DNA of 64,000 nt from Bacteroidetes bacterium GWC2_46_850 (GCA_001768325.1 MENQ01000007.1:1-64000); one strand, 5' to 3'. Positions 17,339 through 26,462 are shown, counted from the stretch's first letter. The notes: a model not told the origin generated them from the sequence alone. Numbers and translations are program-made.

Positions 17339-17656
17339 ATGAAAACAGCATATATGCCCGTTGATCCTGTTTATTTTGATCTAATTGAACAGGAAACGGT
17401 AAAAAAAGAGTCGCGGGTCATCTATTTTACGTTTAACGATGAACCCGAACTGGAAGAGTGTCGCGGTAAGATTCTCAAAACAGGTGAACTGGAACATGAG
17501 GGTGTTTTTCTTTACCTGGACAATGGCGACAAGGTGCGAGTCGACCGGATCGTGGTGATCAATGGCAAACCCGGCCCGGCCTACGATGAGTATGACGCAT
17601 ATGCACTTGCACCGCTGACATGCCAGGCAGGATACGAAAATTGTTCCTTTGATTAA
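17339..17656 (+). CDS. Conserved hypothetical protein, 105 aa
   Basis: A 105-aa acidic soluble protein without signal or membrane segment. It starts MKTAYMPVDPVYFDLIEQET and has a beta-rich middle (VIYFTFNDEPELEECRGKIL, GVFLYLDNGDKVRVDRIVVI) that could be a small OB- or SH3-like barrel. Two Cys residues lie in the C-terminal tail (CQAGYENC). I recognise no family with certainty. It lies 46 bp before rpoN in the same direction. Base composition matches the core genes, so it is probably a real Bacteroidales gene. Confidence 0.7.
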   Translation: MKTAYMPVDPVYFDLIEQETVKKESRVIYFTFNDEPELEECRGKILKTGELEHEGVFLYLDNGDKVRVDRIVVINGKPGPAYDEYDAYALAPLTCQAGYENCSFD

Positions 17657-17666
17657 GTGAAATGAT

Positions 17667-17674
17667 TATCTTTG
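17667..17674 (+). promoter_or_regulatory. Putative -7 element (TATCTTTG) of rpoN promoter
   Basis: TATCTTTG matches the Bacteroidetes -7 consensus TAnnTTTG, 29 bp before the rpoN ATG. A TTTG at 17648 is rather close (15 bp) for the -33 box, so the upstream half is weak. Confidence 0.5.
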
Positions 17675-17702
17675 TCCTTCAAAATCGTATTTATCGACTT
17701 CT

Positions 17703-19157
17703 ATGGCGCTAAAGCAGCAACAGGCACTGAAACAAACACAACGGCTTTCTCCCCTGCAGATGCAGGTGATTAAGCTGGTGGAGTTGAACACGGTGGAGGT
17801 GGAGGATCGCATCAAACAGGAGGTGGAAGAAAATCCGGCGCTGGAGACCGGTGATAATGAATTGTCGGGAGACATTGAAAATGAAGATGGCGAAGTATTA
17901 GAAAATAACCTCACCCAGGAAGAGATTATCCTGGGAGATTATTTTTCGGAAGATGATATTCCCGATTACCGCCTCAACGGGACCGGTGGGAAAAGTGAAC
18001 AAAACTTTATCGAGTATAACAACTACGATGATAAATCGCTCAGCGACTTTCTACAGGAGCAAATCGGCCTGTTAAACCTGGACGAACGAAAACAGTTGAT
18101 TGCCGAATACATAATCGGCAATCTAGATGAAAATGGTTATCTGCAACGCGACCTGCAATCCATTTCCGATGATCTGCTTTTTCAGCAGCAAATTGAAGCC
18201 ACACCCCTGCAGCTGGAAGACGTACTGTATGAAATACAGGATCTGGATCCTCCCGGCATTTGTGCCCGGGATCTGCAGGAGTGCCTCCTTCTGCAGCTGA
18301 ATCGCTACGCATCCACAAAGGCTGTGCGACTGGCGACAGAGATCCTGACGAATTATTTCGATGAATTTTCACGAAAGCATTACGACAAGATCATGCGGCA
18401 GATGAACATTACAGAGGACGACTTGCGTGATGCCATCCACGAGATCATCTCCCTCAATCCAAAACCGGGAAACAGTCTGGGTGGCTCCATGCAGACAGCC
18501 ATGAATAATATTACACCCGATTTCATCGTGGAGTCATACAACGGCGTGGTCTCCTTCCACCTGAACAACAGCAACATACCAAGCTTGAAAGTAAACCGCA
18601 ATTTCTCGGAGATGCTCATGGGATACATCGACAACAAAACAAGCATGTCGGCCGACGACAAGCAGGCTATGCTCTTCATGAAACAAAAGGTGGATTCAGC
18701 CAAATGGTTCATCGACGCAGTAAGACAGCGGCAGTATACACTACAGCGCACCATGGAAGCGATTGTGGCATTACAGTATGATTTTTTTCTTACCGAAGAT
18801 GAGTCGCAGCTCAAACCCATGATCCTGAAAGATGTGGCTGAAAGAACAGGTTTCGACATATCCACCATATCCCGCGTGAGCAACAGCAAGTACGTGCAAA
18901 CAAATATAGCCGTCTATCCGCTCAAATATTTCTTTTCGGAAGCGATGCAAACACACGAAGGTGAAGATATCTCTTCGCGGGAAGTAAAAAAGATCCTCAA
19001 AGAAAGCATCGACAATGAAAATCCTTCCAAACCCATCACCGACGATCAACTAACAAAAATTCTCAATGAGAAGGGATATGTAATTGCACGCCGTACGGTA
19101 GCAAAATATCGGGAGCAGTTGAACATTCCGGTGTCACGTTTAAGAAAAAAGATATAA
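17703..19157 (+). CDS. rpoN: RNA polymerase sigma-54 factor
   Basis: 484 aa. Region I is the Gln/Leu-rich ALKQQQALKQTQRLSPLQMQ and continues into EENPALE; an acidic linker follows (about residues 50-110). The core-binding and DNA-binding parts include LDPPGICARDLQECLLLQL and the HTH around VAERTGFDISTISRVSNSKY. The RpoN box near the C-terminus is RRTVAKYREQLNIP (ARRTVAKYRE). It directs transcription from -24/-12 promoters and needs AAA+ activators; none is encoded in this window. The size is normal for the family. Confidence 0.97.
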   Translation: MALKQQQALKQTQRLSPLQMQVIKLVELNTVEVEDRIKQEVEENPALETGDNELSGDIENEDGEVLENNLTQEEIILGDYFSEDDIPDYRLNGTGGKSEQNFIEYNNYDDKSLSDFLQEQIGLLNLDERKQLIAEYIIGNLDENGYLQRDLQSISDDLLFQQQIEATPLQLEDVLYEIQDLDPPGICARDLQECLLLQLNRYASTKAVRLATEILTNYFDEFSRKHYDKIMRQMNITEDDLRDAIHEIISLNPKPGNSLGGSMQTAMNNITPDFIVESYNGVVSFHLNNSNIPSLKVNRNFSEMLMGYIDNKTSMSADDKQAMLFMKQKVDSAKWFIDAVRQRQYTLQRTMEAIVALQYDFFLTEDESQLKPMILKDVAERTGFDISTISRVSNSKYVQTNIAVYPLKYFFSEAMQTHEGEDISSREVKKILKESIDNENPSKPITDDQLTKILNEKGYVIARRTVAKYREQLNIPVSRLRKKI

Positions 19158-19189
19158 CTTTGCCCCTTCATTGAAAGCAACCCATCAGG

Positions 19190-19804
19190 ATGAAATCAAT
19201 CTCACATGTAATTTCCACAGTTTTTCAGCCATTGTTGATGCCTACTTACGGGGTTATGCTCCTGTTTGTATACACCTATTTCGGTGTGATCTACCGGCAT
19301 CAGTTCTGGCAGATTGTTATTCCTGTGTTTCTTTTTTCATTTGTTATTCCCGCCATTCTCATCTTCGCGCTCTTTAGAATAGGGATTATTTCCGACCTGT
19401 CGTTGAAGGTACGCCGTGAACGGTTTTATCCCTATCTGATTACGCTGCTATCATACTCGGCCATGATCATCTTTTATTACAGGATGCACATGCCCAGGTG
19501 GTTCATGATGATCATGGCTGCCTCGGTAACCATCATGGTGATTGCTATCCTGGTCACCCTCGTGTGGAAGATCAGTGCGCACATGTTTGGCATTGGAGGC
19601 CTTATCGGTGGTGCCATGGCGGTCAGTTTCTTCGTGGAAAGATCCAACCCCTATTACATGTTTATGGGGTTATTCATCATAGCAGGGCTGGTAGGCACTT
19701 CGCGGCTGATCCTCAAGCGGCACACGCTGCCACAGGTGATAGCCGGTTTTTTGCTCGGGTTCCTGGTTTCATTCCTGTTTGTACAGATAGGCACACTGAC
19801 ATAA
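19190..19804 (+). CDS. PAP2-like integral membrane protein
   Basis: 204 aa with about six membrane segments (for example MLLFVYTYFGVI, QIVIPVFLFSFVIPAILIFA, YLITLLSYSAMIIFYYRM). The C-terminal half has KISAHMFGIGGLIGG and TSRLILKRHTLPQVIAGFLL, echoing PAP2 motifs (S/GH near a membrane face, then SR-x5-H-x3-D/A). The acidic residue of the last motif is replaced (HTLPQVIAG), so phosphatase activity is uncertain. A TAACTTTG at 19155-19162, overlapping the rpoN end, may be its promoter. Confidence 0.75.
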   Translation: MKSISHVISTVFQPLLMPTYGVMLLFVYTYFGVIYRHQFWQIVIPVFLFSFVIPAILIFALFRIGIISDLSLKVRRERFYPYLITLLSYSAMIIFYYRMHMPRWFMMIMAASVTIMVIAILVTLVWKISAHMFGIGGLIGGAMAVSFFVERSNPYYMFMGLFIIAGLVGTSRLILKRHTLPQVIAGFLLGFLVSFLFVQIGTLT

Positions 19805-19889
19805 ATATTCTGTTTTTTTCGCTTTGACAACCGGGAATTAAGTCGTACATTTATCCCAGAATATATCATTTTATTAAATTATAACCGTT

Positions 19890-20267
19890 ATGAATTTTCC
19901 AGAAAATGTAAAGTATTCTTCCGATCATGAATGGGTGAGAGTGGAAGCCAATGAAGCGTACGTAGGTATAACAGATTTTGCACAGGAAGAACTGGGTGAG
20001 ATTGTGTATGTGGATGTGACAACCGAAGGAGAAACGTTGAAGCAAGGTGAAGTATTCGGTAGTATTGAAGCGGTGAAGACGGTATCCGATCTGATGATGC
20101 CGGTCGCCGGTGAAGTGCTGGAAATTAACCCCAAGCTCGACGATGCTCCTGAACTGGTGAACAAAGATCCGTTCGGTGAGGGATGGATCATTAAAGTAGC
20201 CTTGCAGGATACCGATCTGGCCGGTTTAATGTCGGCAGAAGAGTACAAGGAATTTGTTGGAAAGTAA
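19890..20267 (+). CDS. gcvH: Glycine cleavage system H protein
   Basis: 125 aa. It carries the lipoyl-lysine motif [20 protein letters not shown] (Lys near residue 63) and ends [20 protein letters not shown], the standard H-protein fold. It shuttles the aminomethyl group between P, T and L proteins. The lipoylated lysine and length are normal. purE follows 11 bp later, a coupling seen in other Bacteroidales, linking one-carbon and purine metabolism. No glycine riboswitch is visible in the 85 bp upstream. Confidence 0.96.
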   Translation: MNFPENVKYSSDHEWVRVEANEAYVGITDFAQEELGEIVYVDVTTEGETLKQGEVFGSIEAVKTVSDLMMPVAGEVLEINPKLDDAPELVNKDPFGEGWIIKVALQDTDLAGLMSAEEYKEFVGK

Positions 20268-20278
20268 ATCTCAATCAT

Positions 20279-20785
20279 ATGACTCCTATCGTAAGTATCA
20301 TTATGGGCAGCACCTCCGATCTGCCTGTAATGGAAAAAGCGGCGCAGTTTCTCAATGAAATGGAAGTGCCCTTCGAGATGAATGCCCTCTCGGCACATCG
20401 CACACCCGAGGAGGTAGAAAAATTTGCCAAGGGAGCCGGGCAAAAAGGTATTAAGGTCATCATTGCCGCTGCAGGCATGGCAGCACACCTGCCGGGTGTA
20501 ATCGCTTCCATGACGACCATCCCTGTCATTGGTGTACCCATCAATGCATCGCTCGACGGGCTGGATGCCTTGCTCGCCATCGTGCAAATGCCCCCGGGCA
20601 TACCGGTAGCCACCGTAGGAATAAACGGTGCCCTGAATGCAGCCATCCTTGCCTTGCAGATGATCGCCACCGGCGATGAGCCCTCCAGGAAGAAACTGGC
20701 ATCATACAAGGAAAGCCTGAAGAAGAAAATCAAACAGGCAAACGAGGAACTGGCATCGGTAACATACACCTACAAAACAAACTAG
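20279..20785 (+). CDS. purE: N5-carboxyaminoimidazole ribonucleotide mutase
   Basis: 168 aa, class I PurE. The motif [20 protein letters not shown] at the start, then [16 protein letters not shown] (catalytic His) and [20 protein letters not shown] with [20 protein letters not shown] are diagnostic. It converts N5-CAIR to CAIR in de novo purine synthesis. It sits 11 bp after gcvH and 15 bp before the SIS-domain gene, so the three probably share a transcript. Confidence 0.97.
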   Translation: MTPIVSIIMGSTSDLPVMEKAAQFLNEMEVPFEMNALSAHRTPEEVEKFAKGAGQKGIKVIIAAAGMAAHLPGVIASMTTIPVIGVPINASLDGLDALLAIVQMPPGIPVATVGINGALNAAILALQMIATGDEPSRKKLASYKESLKKKIKQANEELASVTYTYKTN

Positions 20786-20800
20786 CGTTTGTAACTTACA

Positions 20801-21409
20801 ATGAACCACAAAGAAATACAATCTATCCTCCAAAAGGAGGCAAATGCTATTTTGAACATCCCGATTACAGATCAGTATGAAAAAGCCATTGATCTGATTG
20901 TGGATTATGTACACATAAAGCGCGGCAAACTGGTCATCAGTGGTATGGGCAAGGCGGGCCAGATAGGACAGAACATGGCAACCACATTTTGCTCTACGGG
21001 TACTCCCGCCATTTTTTTGCACCCCAGTGAAGCACAGCATGGCGATCTTGGTATTCTGCAGGATAACGATTTGTTGTTGCTGATGACCAATTCGGGTAAA
21101 ACAAGGGAAATCATCGAACTCATTGCACTGGCAAGAGGGATGTACCCCGATATTTCCATTATTGTGATTACCGGCAACAAGGATAGCATACTGGCTCAGG
21201 AGGCGGATGTGTTCCTGCTGACCGGGAATCCGTCTGAAGTATGTCCGCTGGATCTTACGCCCACCACCTCCACCACCGTAATGACTGTGATGGGTGATAT
21301 ACTTGTTGTGGGCACCATGACCAGGATCGGCTTTAGTGCCGTGGAGTATGCCAAGCGGCATCACGGCGGTTATCTGGGAGACAAGTCGAGAAGTGCCGGC
21401 TGCAAGTAA
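20801..21409 (+). CDS. SIS-domain sugar-phosphate isomerase (KdsD-like, no CBS domains)
   Basis: 202 aa, one SIS domain. GKLVISGMGKAGQIGQNMAT, then HPSEAQHGDLGILQDNDLLL and LLMTNSGKTREIIELIALAR match arabinose-5-phosphate isomerases (KdsD/GutQ). The tail after residue about 150, CPLDLTPTTSTTVMTVMGDI, is also KdsD-like, but the C-terminal CBS pair of canonical 320-aa enzymes is absent. The protein ends shortly after, so this is a natural short form or an isomerase for another sugar phosphate. It follows purE by 15 bp. Confidence 0.82.
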   Translation: MNHKEIQSILQKEANAILNIPITDQYEKAIDLIVDYVHIKRGKLVISGMGKAGQIGQNMATTFCSTGTPAIFLHPSEAQHGDLGILQDNDLLLLMTNSGKTREIIELIALARGMYPDISIIVITGNKDSILAQEADVFLLTGNPSEVCPLDLTPTTSTTVMTVMGDILVVGTMTRIGFSAVEYAKRHHGGYLGDKSRSAGCK

Positions 21410-21477
21410 CATTGTGTCAAAGAGCACCGGCTTTGTAACAGGGGTTCACATCGTCATCAAAATAAAAATTAACAGAA

Positions 21478-23541
21478 ATGAAAAGAATACTTTTTATGCT
21501 CACCTCTCTTTTCCTGCTGGCAGCCTGCAATGAAGGCAAGAAAGCAGACACACGGACGACCGGCGACGACGGCATCGATTCTACATTTGAATACAAGGTA
21601 GACCGTTTTGCCGATATTGAAATACTGCGCTATCCGGTACCCGGCTTCAACAGCCTCACGCTGCAACAAAAAGAACTGATTTATTACCTGTCGCAGGCAG
21701 CCCTTGAAGGCCGTGATATCCTCTGGGATCAGAATAACCGGTACAATCTGACCATCCGCAGGGTATGTGAAGGGGTCTATGAGAATTATATGGGAGACAA
21801 GTCTTCAGAAGAATGGGGAAATTTTGAAACTTATCTGAAGCAGATCTGGATGGCAAACGGCATTCATCATCATTATTCGGAGGACAAGATCATGCCGCAA
21901 TTTTCACAGGATTTCTTCGTGAAGCTGGTGAAAAGTGTCGATCCCGGCCGGATGCCTTTCCGTGACGGCATGGCAGCCGATGAGACGCTGAATGAGATCC
22001 TGCCTGTCATGTTTGATCCGGCCGTGATGCCCAAACGGATGAGCCAGACTCCCGGAACAGACATCGTAGCCACATCGGCCGTCAACTTTTACGAAGGAGT
22101 GACACAGAAAGAGGTGGAAGACTTTTACAACGCGATGAAAGTTCCCAACGACAATACACCGGTATCATACGGGCTGAACAGCAAGGTGACAAAAGTGGAT
22201 GGCGTGGTAACCGAACAGGTGTGGAAACTGGGTGGCATGTACGACAAAGCCATCGAGCGCATCATCGGATGGCTGGAGAAGGCAGCCACAGTGGCCGAAA
22301 ACGATCACCAGAAGCAAACCATCCTCAGCCTCATCGCCTATTATAAAACCGGCGACCTGAAGACCTTCGACGACTATTCCGTACAGTGGGTAACCGATAC
22401 CACCTCCCGTGTCGACTTCATCAACGGTTTCATTGAGACCTACAGTGATCCCCTCGGACTGAAGGCTACCTGGGAGTCGATGGTCAACTTCAAAAGTATC
22501 GAAGCCTCGGAGCGTACCCGCATCATCAGCGAGAATGCACAGTGGTTTGAAGACAACTCTCCCATCGACAATCGTTTTAAAAAGGAAGAGGTGAAGGGCG
22601 TTTCGGCCAAAGTAATCACAGCGGCCATCCTGGGTGGAGATACTTACCCGTCGACCCCAATCGGGATCAATTTGCCGAATGCCGACTGGATCCGTCGCGA
22701 TCATGGCTCAAAATCGGTCACCATCGACAACATCACCTTCGCCTATGACAAGGCAGCCGAAGGAAACGGTTTTAAGGAGGAGTTTATGTGGAGTGATGAT
22801 GAGAGAGGGCTGACAACAAAATATGGCACACTCACCGACAATCTCCATACCGACCTGCACGAATGCCTGGGACACGGATCGGGCAGGCTGCTCCCCGGAG
22901 TAAGCACCGATGTGCTTCAGGCTTATGCCTCTCCACTGGAGGAGACCCGTGCCGATCTATTCGCGCTCTACTACCTGGCCGATCCGAAGCTGGTGGAGCT
23001 GGGACTGCTTCCCGATAACGAAGCCTACAAAGCAGAATACTATTCCTACATCATGAACGGGGCCATGACTCAGCTCACCCGCATCCAGCCCGGCAAGCAG
23101 ATTGAACAGGCCCACATGCGCAACCGCGCCACCATATCGAACTGGGTCATTGAACAGGGCAAGGCCGACAAGGTGGTGGAACTCAAAGAACGCGATGGCA
23201 AAACATACGTGGTCGTCAACGACTACGATAAGCTGCGTGCCCTCTTCGGTCAGTTGTTAGCGGAGTTGCAACGCATCAAGTCGGAAGGTGATTTTGAAGC
23301 CGGTAAAAACCTCGTGGAGACCTATGGTGTGAAAGTGAATCCCGTACTTCACAAAGAGGTATTGTCACGGTACGAAGCGCTCAATCTTGCTCCCTACAAA
23401 GGATTCGTAAATCCTGTTTACAAGCTGGTAACCGATGAGAATGGAAAAGTTACAGATGTAACCATCTCCTACGAGGAGAACTACGTGGACCAGCAACTGC
23501 GTTACGCCAGACAGTACTCGGTACTGCCACTAAAGAACTGA
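21478..23541 (+). CDS. Dipeptidyl-peptidase III (M49), lipoprotein form
   Basis: 687 aa. Lipoprotein signal MKRILFMLTSLFLLAAC with Cys at 17. The M49 zinc motif HECLGH (residues 461-466) and the second motif EETRAD (around 487-492) are intact. NLHTDLHECLGHGSGRLLPG is the family signature, and FMWSDDERGL precedes it. It removes N-terminal dipeptides from oligopeptides of roughly 4-10 residues, probably in the periplasm, which fits a peptide-fermenting lifestyle. It is followed by a very strong terminator at 23562. Confidence 0.95.
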   Translation: MKRILFMLTSLFLLAACNEGKKADTRTTGDDGIDSTFEYKVDRFADIEILRYPVPGFNSLTLQQKELIYYLSQAALEGRDILWDQNNRYNLTIRRVCEGVYENYMGDKSSEEWGNFETYLKQIWMANGIHHHYSEDKIMPQFSQDFFVKLVKSVDPGRMPFRDGMAADETLNEILPVMFDPAVMPKRMSQTPGTDIVATSAVNFYEGVTQKEVEDFYNAMKVPNDNTPVSYGLNSKVTKVDGVVTEQVWKLGGMYDKAIERIIGWLEKAATVAENDHQKQTILSLIAYYKTGDLKTFDDYSVQWVTDTTSRVDFINGFIETYSDPLGLKATWESMVNFKSIEASERTRIISENAQWFEDNSPIDNRFKKEEVKGVSAKVITAAILGGDTYPSTPIGINLPNADWIRRDHGSKSVTIDNITFAYDKAAEGNGFKEEFMWSDDERGLTTKYGTLTDNLHTDLHECLGHGSGRLLPGVSTDVLQAYASPLEETRADLFALYYLADPKLVELGLLPDNEAYKAEYYSYIMNGAMTQLTRIQPGKQIEQAHMRNRATISNWVIEQGKADKVVELKERDGKTYVVVNDYDKLRALFGQLLAELQRIKSEGDFEAGKNLVETYGVKVNPVLHKEVLSRYEALNLAPYKGFVNPVYKLVTDENGKVTDVTISYEENYVDQQLRYARQYSVLPLKN

Positions 23542-23561
23542 TTAGAATTCAACAATATTTG

Positions 23562-23600
23562 AAAAATAAGCGTTTCGGACGATCCGAAACGCTTATTTTT
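23562..23600 (+). terminator. Rho-independent terminator after DPP III
   Basis: An 18-bp perfect stem (23562-23579 with 23583-23600) with a 3-nt loop CGA, ending in a T-run on the plus strand. It lies 20 bp after the DPP III stop and 23 bp before folC. Confidence 0.92.
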
Positions 23601-23623
23601 GTACTCATTCATCCAATCATCAC

Positions 23624-24910
23624 ATGACGTACGAAGAAACACTCGCATACCTCTACAAACAGATGCCAGAATACCAGCGTATCGGGCATCTTGCTTACAA
23701 GGAAGGGCTCGACAACAGTCTGGCGCTGGATATAATCTTTGGTCATCCCCACCGCCGATATAAAACCATTCACGTGGGGGGAACCAACGGAAAGGGATCC
23801 ACTTCCCACCTGCTCGCGGCCATCCTCCAGGAGTCGGGCTATAAGGTCGGCCTCTATACCTCACCCCATCTCGTGGATTTCCGCGAACGGATACGGGTAA
23901 ATGGAGCCATGATCGACCAACAGTATGTGATCGATTTTGTAAATAGATACAGGGAACAGTTTGAGCCGGTGATGCCCTCCTTCTTTGAACTGACCATGGA
24001 GATGGCGTTTCTCTGGTTTGCAGCACAAGAGGTCGATGTAGCAGTGATTGAAGTCGGCCTTGGCGGTCGCCTCGACAGCACCAACATCATCTCTCCCGAT
24101 CTCAGCGTCATCACCAACATCGGGCTCGATCACATGAAACTCCTTGGCGGCACCCTCCCAAAGATTGCCACCGAAAAAGCGGGAATCATCAAACCCCATA
24201 CCCCGGTGGTGATCGGTGAGATCGGCAGTACGGAAGTAGCACAGGTTTTTATCGACAAAGCAAAATCGGTTGATGCTCCCCTGGTCTTTGCAGAACGCTA
24301 CATAAGCAACTTTGCTGCTGAAAGAACCGGGACAGGATGGTTGTTTCAGTCGGACAACTACACCAACCTCCCGGGGGAACTGGGAGGCCCCGCGCAGGAT
24401 AAAAATGCCCGGACAGTGCTGACAGCAGTGGAGGTCCTCCTTGAAACAGGATACACCATTCCACAGGAAGCCGTCTACAACGGATTCAATGACGTGACCG
24501 GCATCACCGGCTTAATGGGACGATGGCAGCAACTACAATCTTCACCAAAGATCATCTGCGATATCGCGCACAATGCGCATGGGTTACGCTACATAGCAGA
24601 ACAATTGCTTTTGGAGAATTATGACCGGTTGCATCTTGTTTTTGGGATGGCTAGTGACAAAGATGTGGACTCCGTGCTTGCCCTGATGCCAAAAAATGCC
24701 CGGTATTATTTTACCAGGGCGTCTATGGAACGGTCTCTGGATGAAAAGATACTGAAAGCGCATGCTGCGACTTACGGATTAAAAGGCACCACCTTTGCAT
24801 CCGTTTCGGAAGCCATTCACGCTGCCAAAGAAAACGCCGGTAAAGATGATCTCATCTTCATCGGCGGTAGTTCTTTTGTAGTGGCAGACGCACTGCCGTT
24901 GTTTATCTGA
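23624..24910 (+). CDS. folC: Bifunctional folylpolyglutamate/dihydrofolate synthase
   Basis: 428 aa. P-loop GGTNGKGSTSHLLAAILQES around residues 52-71, then YTSPHLVDFRERIRVNG, and the omega-loop/Mg region EVGLGGRLDSTNIISPDLS. The C-terminal domain has DIAHNAHGLRYIAEQL and HLVFGMASDKDVDSVL. It adds glutamate to dihydropteroate or tetrahydrofolate. The stop codon TGA (24908-24910) directly abuts the convergent gene's stop at 24911. Other folate genes (thyA, folA) lie 1.6 kb further on. Confidence 0.96.
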   Translation: MTYEETLAYLYKQMPEYQRIGHLAYKEGLDNSLALDIIFGHPHRRYKTIHVGGTNGKGSTSHLLAAILQESGYKVGLYTSPHLVDFRERIRVNGAMIDQQYVIDFVNRYREQFEPVMPSFFELTMEMAFLWFAAQEVDVAVIEVGLGGRLDSTNIISPDLSVITNIGLDHMKLLGGTLPKIATEKAGIIKPHTPVVIGEIGSTEVAQVFIDKAKSVDAPLVFAERYISNFAAERTGTGWLFQSDNYTNLPGELGGPAQDKNARTVLTAVEVLLETGYTIPQEAVYNGFNDVTGITGLMGRWQQLQSSPKIICDIAHNAHGLRYIAEQLLLENYDRLHLVFGMASDKDVDSVLALMPKNARYYFTRASMERSLDEKILKAHAATYGLKGTTFASVSEAIHAAKENAGKDDLIFIGGSSFVVADALPLFI

Positions 24911-25393
24911 TTACCAAATCAGGATAATCTGAAAATTGGCTGCGGGAGGATTTCCGGAATATTTCCCTGCATCCGAGGCCTCCAAGTAAAATGTTGCGGT
25001 AGAGGGATTTCCCAATACGAAATCACAACTGTAGGTTTCCGTGTACGGTATACCCAATGCATCTTTCAGGGTCTTCACATAGGGCAGTGCCGTTTTTGAG
25101 TTGTTGTTAAATTTATAATAGGCCAGAGCTGCACCTTCGTCGAAAATATAATCTTTCAATTCGGGAAGATCCACGGTGACAGAGTAATAGCCTTCATCAT
25201 TATTCTCGAACCATTCCCAATCCGAACTGGCAACATCTACAGGAATAATTTGCCACTGACCATTCAATGAATTATCAATCATATCCTGAATCTCCCGATC
25301 AGACAAGTAGTCATCGGAACATCCATATCCAAATGTCAACACCAATAGTGCAGAAATACCAAATAATAACAGTTTGCTCTTCATATTTTTCAT
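24911..25393 (-). CDS. Predicted lipoprotein, unknown function
   Basis: 160 aa. Lipoprotein signal with lipobox LTFGYGC; start either MKNMKSK or the internal MKSK. The mature part is acidic and aromatic (SSDWEWFENNDEGYYSVTVD, FDEGAALAYYKFNNNSKTAL, FYLEASDAGKYSGNPP), predicted as a beta-sandwich. I recognise no family. It converges with folC with zero intergenic bases. It shares the strand with the DUF937 gene upstream but is separated from it by a terminator. Confidence 0.7.
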   Translation of the reverse strand: MKNMKSKLLLFGISALLVLTFGYGCSDDYLSDREIQDMIDNSLNGQWQIIPVDVASSDWEWFENNDEGYYSVTVDLPELKDYIFDEGAALAYYKFNNNSKTALPYVKTLKDALGIPYTETYSCDFVLGNPSTATFYLEASDAGKYSGNPPAANFQIILIW

Positions 25394-25492
25394 TTTTTTG
25401 AAGTTTGTATACTTGCCTGTATGACGCGTAAAACGCGCATTCGTTTAAATTAAACAACATAAAGAAAGAAAAGTTTTCATGTGAAATATAGA

Positions 25493-25516
25493 AAAGTCCG
25501 CTCGGAGGCGGACTTT
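25493..25516 (-). terminator. Terminator of the DUF937 gene
   Basis: Perfect 9-bp arms AAAGTCCGC (25493-25501) and GCGGACTTT (25508-25516) with a 6-nt loop, then TTTTC on the minus strand. It lies 43 bp past the stop of the gene at 25559-26158. Confidence 0.85.
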
Positions 25517-25558
25517 CACACTACTTGATCTATTTTGAATCTTATTAGCAAAACAGTA

Positions 25559-26158
25559 CTATCTCTTTCCTCCCAGAAACCCGCCGAGGAGATCGTCGAG
25601 GGGATTGCCGTCTCCATCTTTGTCGAGCACGCCACCCAGCATATCCATGATACCACCGCCGGCATTTCCGGACTGCTGATTACTACCGCCTAACAATCCA
25701 CCCAAAAGACCGCCCAGACCACCGGTCCCTGTATTGGTCTGTCGTTTCTCCTTTCCCAGGTAAGCCATCACAATCGGCGCCAGGATAGCCAGCAACGGTC
25801 CGATTTTATTTGCACTGATGCCCGATTTCTGAGCAATACCTTGTTCCACGGCTTCGCGTTTATTTCCAAAGACATGACCCAGGATACCATCGCCATCTGA
25901 CTGCAGCTCCTGCGTGTGTCCCTGCAGCATTCCTGACAGGTTATCAAGCAATGAGCCATCATGCTTCGACTCCAGTGCGTTGTTTAAACTTGCCGCACCA
26001 TCCTGGGATTGCACGTTTTTGGTCATCCCTGCCAATATAGCCGGCACGGCAACATGCACGGCACCTGAAGCTTCCTTTTCATCTAGGCCGAGCTGTCCGG
26101 CCACACTTTGGACAATCGACTGTCCCATTGCACTGTTTAACAAATCTGAGATATCCAT
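25559..26158 (-). CDS. DUF937 domain protein with Gly-rich tail
   Basis: 199 aa. DUF937 domain, residues 1-125 approx. (MDISDLLNSAMGQSIVQSVA, GAVHVAVPAILAGMTKNVQS, GILGHVFGNKREAVEQGIAQ, LLAILAPIVMAYLGKEKRQ). A glycine-rich low-complexity linker (GTGGLGGLLGGLLGG) and a terminal Asp-rich loop DKDGDGNPLDDLLGGFLGG follow, of EF-hand/dockerin-like appearance. Function of DUF937 is unknown. No signal peptide. The protein stands alone, with its own terminator. Confidence 0.88.
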   Translation of the reverse strand: MDISDLLNSAMGQSIVQSVAGQLGLDEKEASGAVHVAVPAILAGMTKNVQSQDGAASLNNALESKHDGSLLDNLSGMLQGHTQELQSDGDGILGHVFGNKREAVEQGIAQKSGISANKIGPLLAILAPIVMAYLGKEKRQTNTGTGGLGGLLGGLLGGSNQQSGNAGGGIMDMLGGVLDKDGDGNPLDDLLGGFLGGKR

Positions 26159-26303
26159 CTGTTTATCGTTTTTAAGTAATAAAAAAATTCTCCAAATTTA
26201 ATTATTAAAACAATTTTCCACCATTTTGGTTTCATAAACGTGAGATCTGAGGAATTAAACCCCAGGCCTCTGATTACCATTTTTATTTTGTTTTCAACAT
26301 TCA

Positions 26304-26334
26304 TTGGTACTGAGCAAAAAAAAAGTTATTTTTG
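26304..26334 (+). promoter_or_regulatory. Putative promoter of thyA-folA
   Basis: TTG at 26304-26306 and TATTTTTG (TAnnTTTG type) at 26327-26334, spaced by 20 bp, as in Bacteroidetes housekeeping promoters. Transcription would begin near 26342, leaving a leader of about 145 nt before thyA. Confidence 0.6.
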
Positions 26335-26427
26335 TCATACAACTAAAAGCAGAATGCAGAAAGCTGATCGCGGACCGCTGGGCGCTCCCTAGCAAAGCGC
26401 TGACTGCACAAAGCCTGCTCCCAAAAA

Positions 26428-26462
26428 GCTGATAGCTGAAAGCTGATACCTGAAAGCTAAAA
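26428..26462. repeat. Heptamer tandem repeat in the thyA leader
   Basis: Five in-phase 7-mers GCTGATA-GCTGAAA-GCTGATA-CCTGAAA-GCTAAAA, 23 bp before the thyA ATG. The same motif family occurs at 41360-41394, before an unrelated glycosyltransferase gene. Confidence 0.8.

Noticed and set aside
19805-19889. Glycine riboswitch before gcvH
   Set aside because: The gap is only 85 bp, AT-rich, and shows none of the conserved aptamer helices.
26428-26462. Possible CRISPR-like array in the thyA leader
   Set aside because: Units are only 7 bp, contiguous with no spacers, and no cas gene is near.
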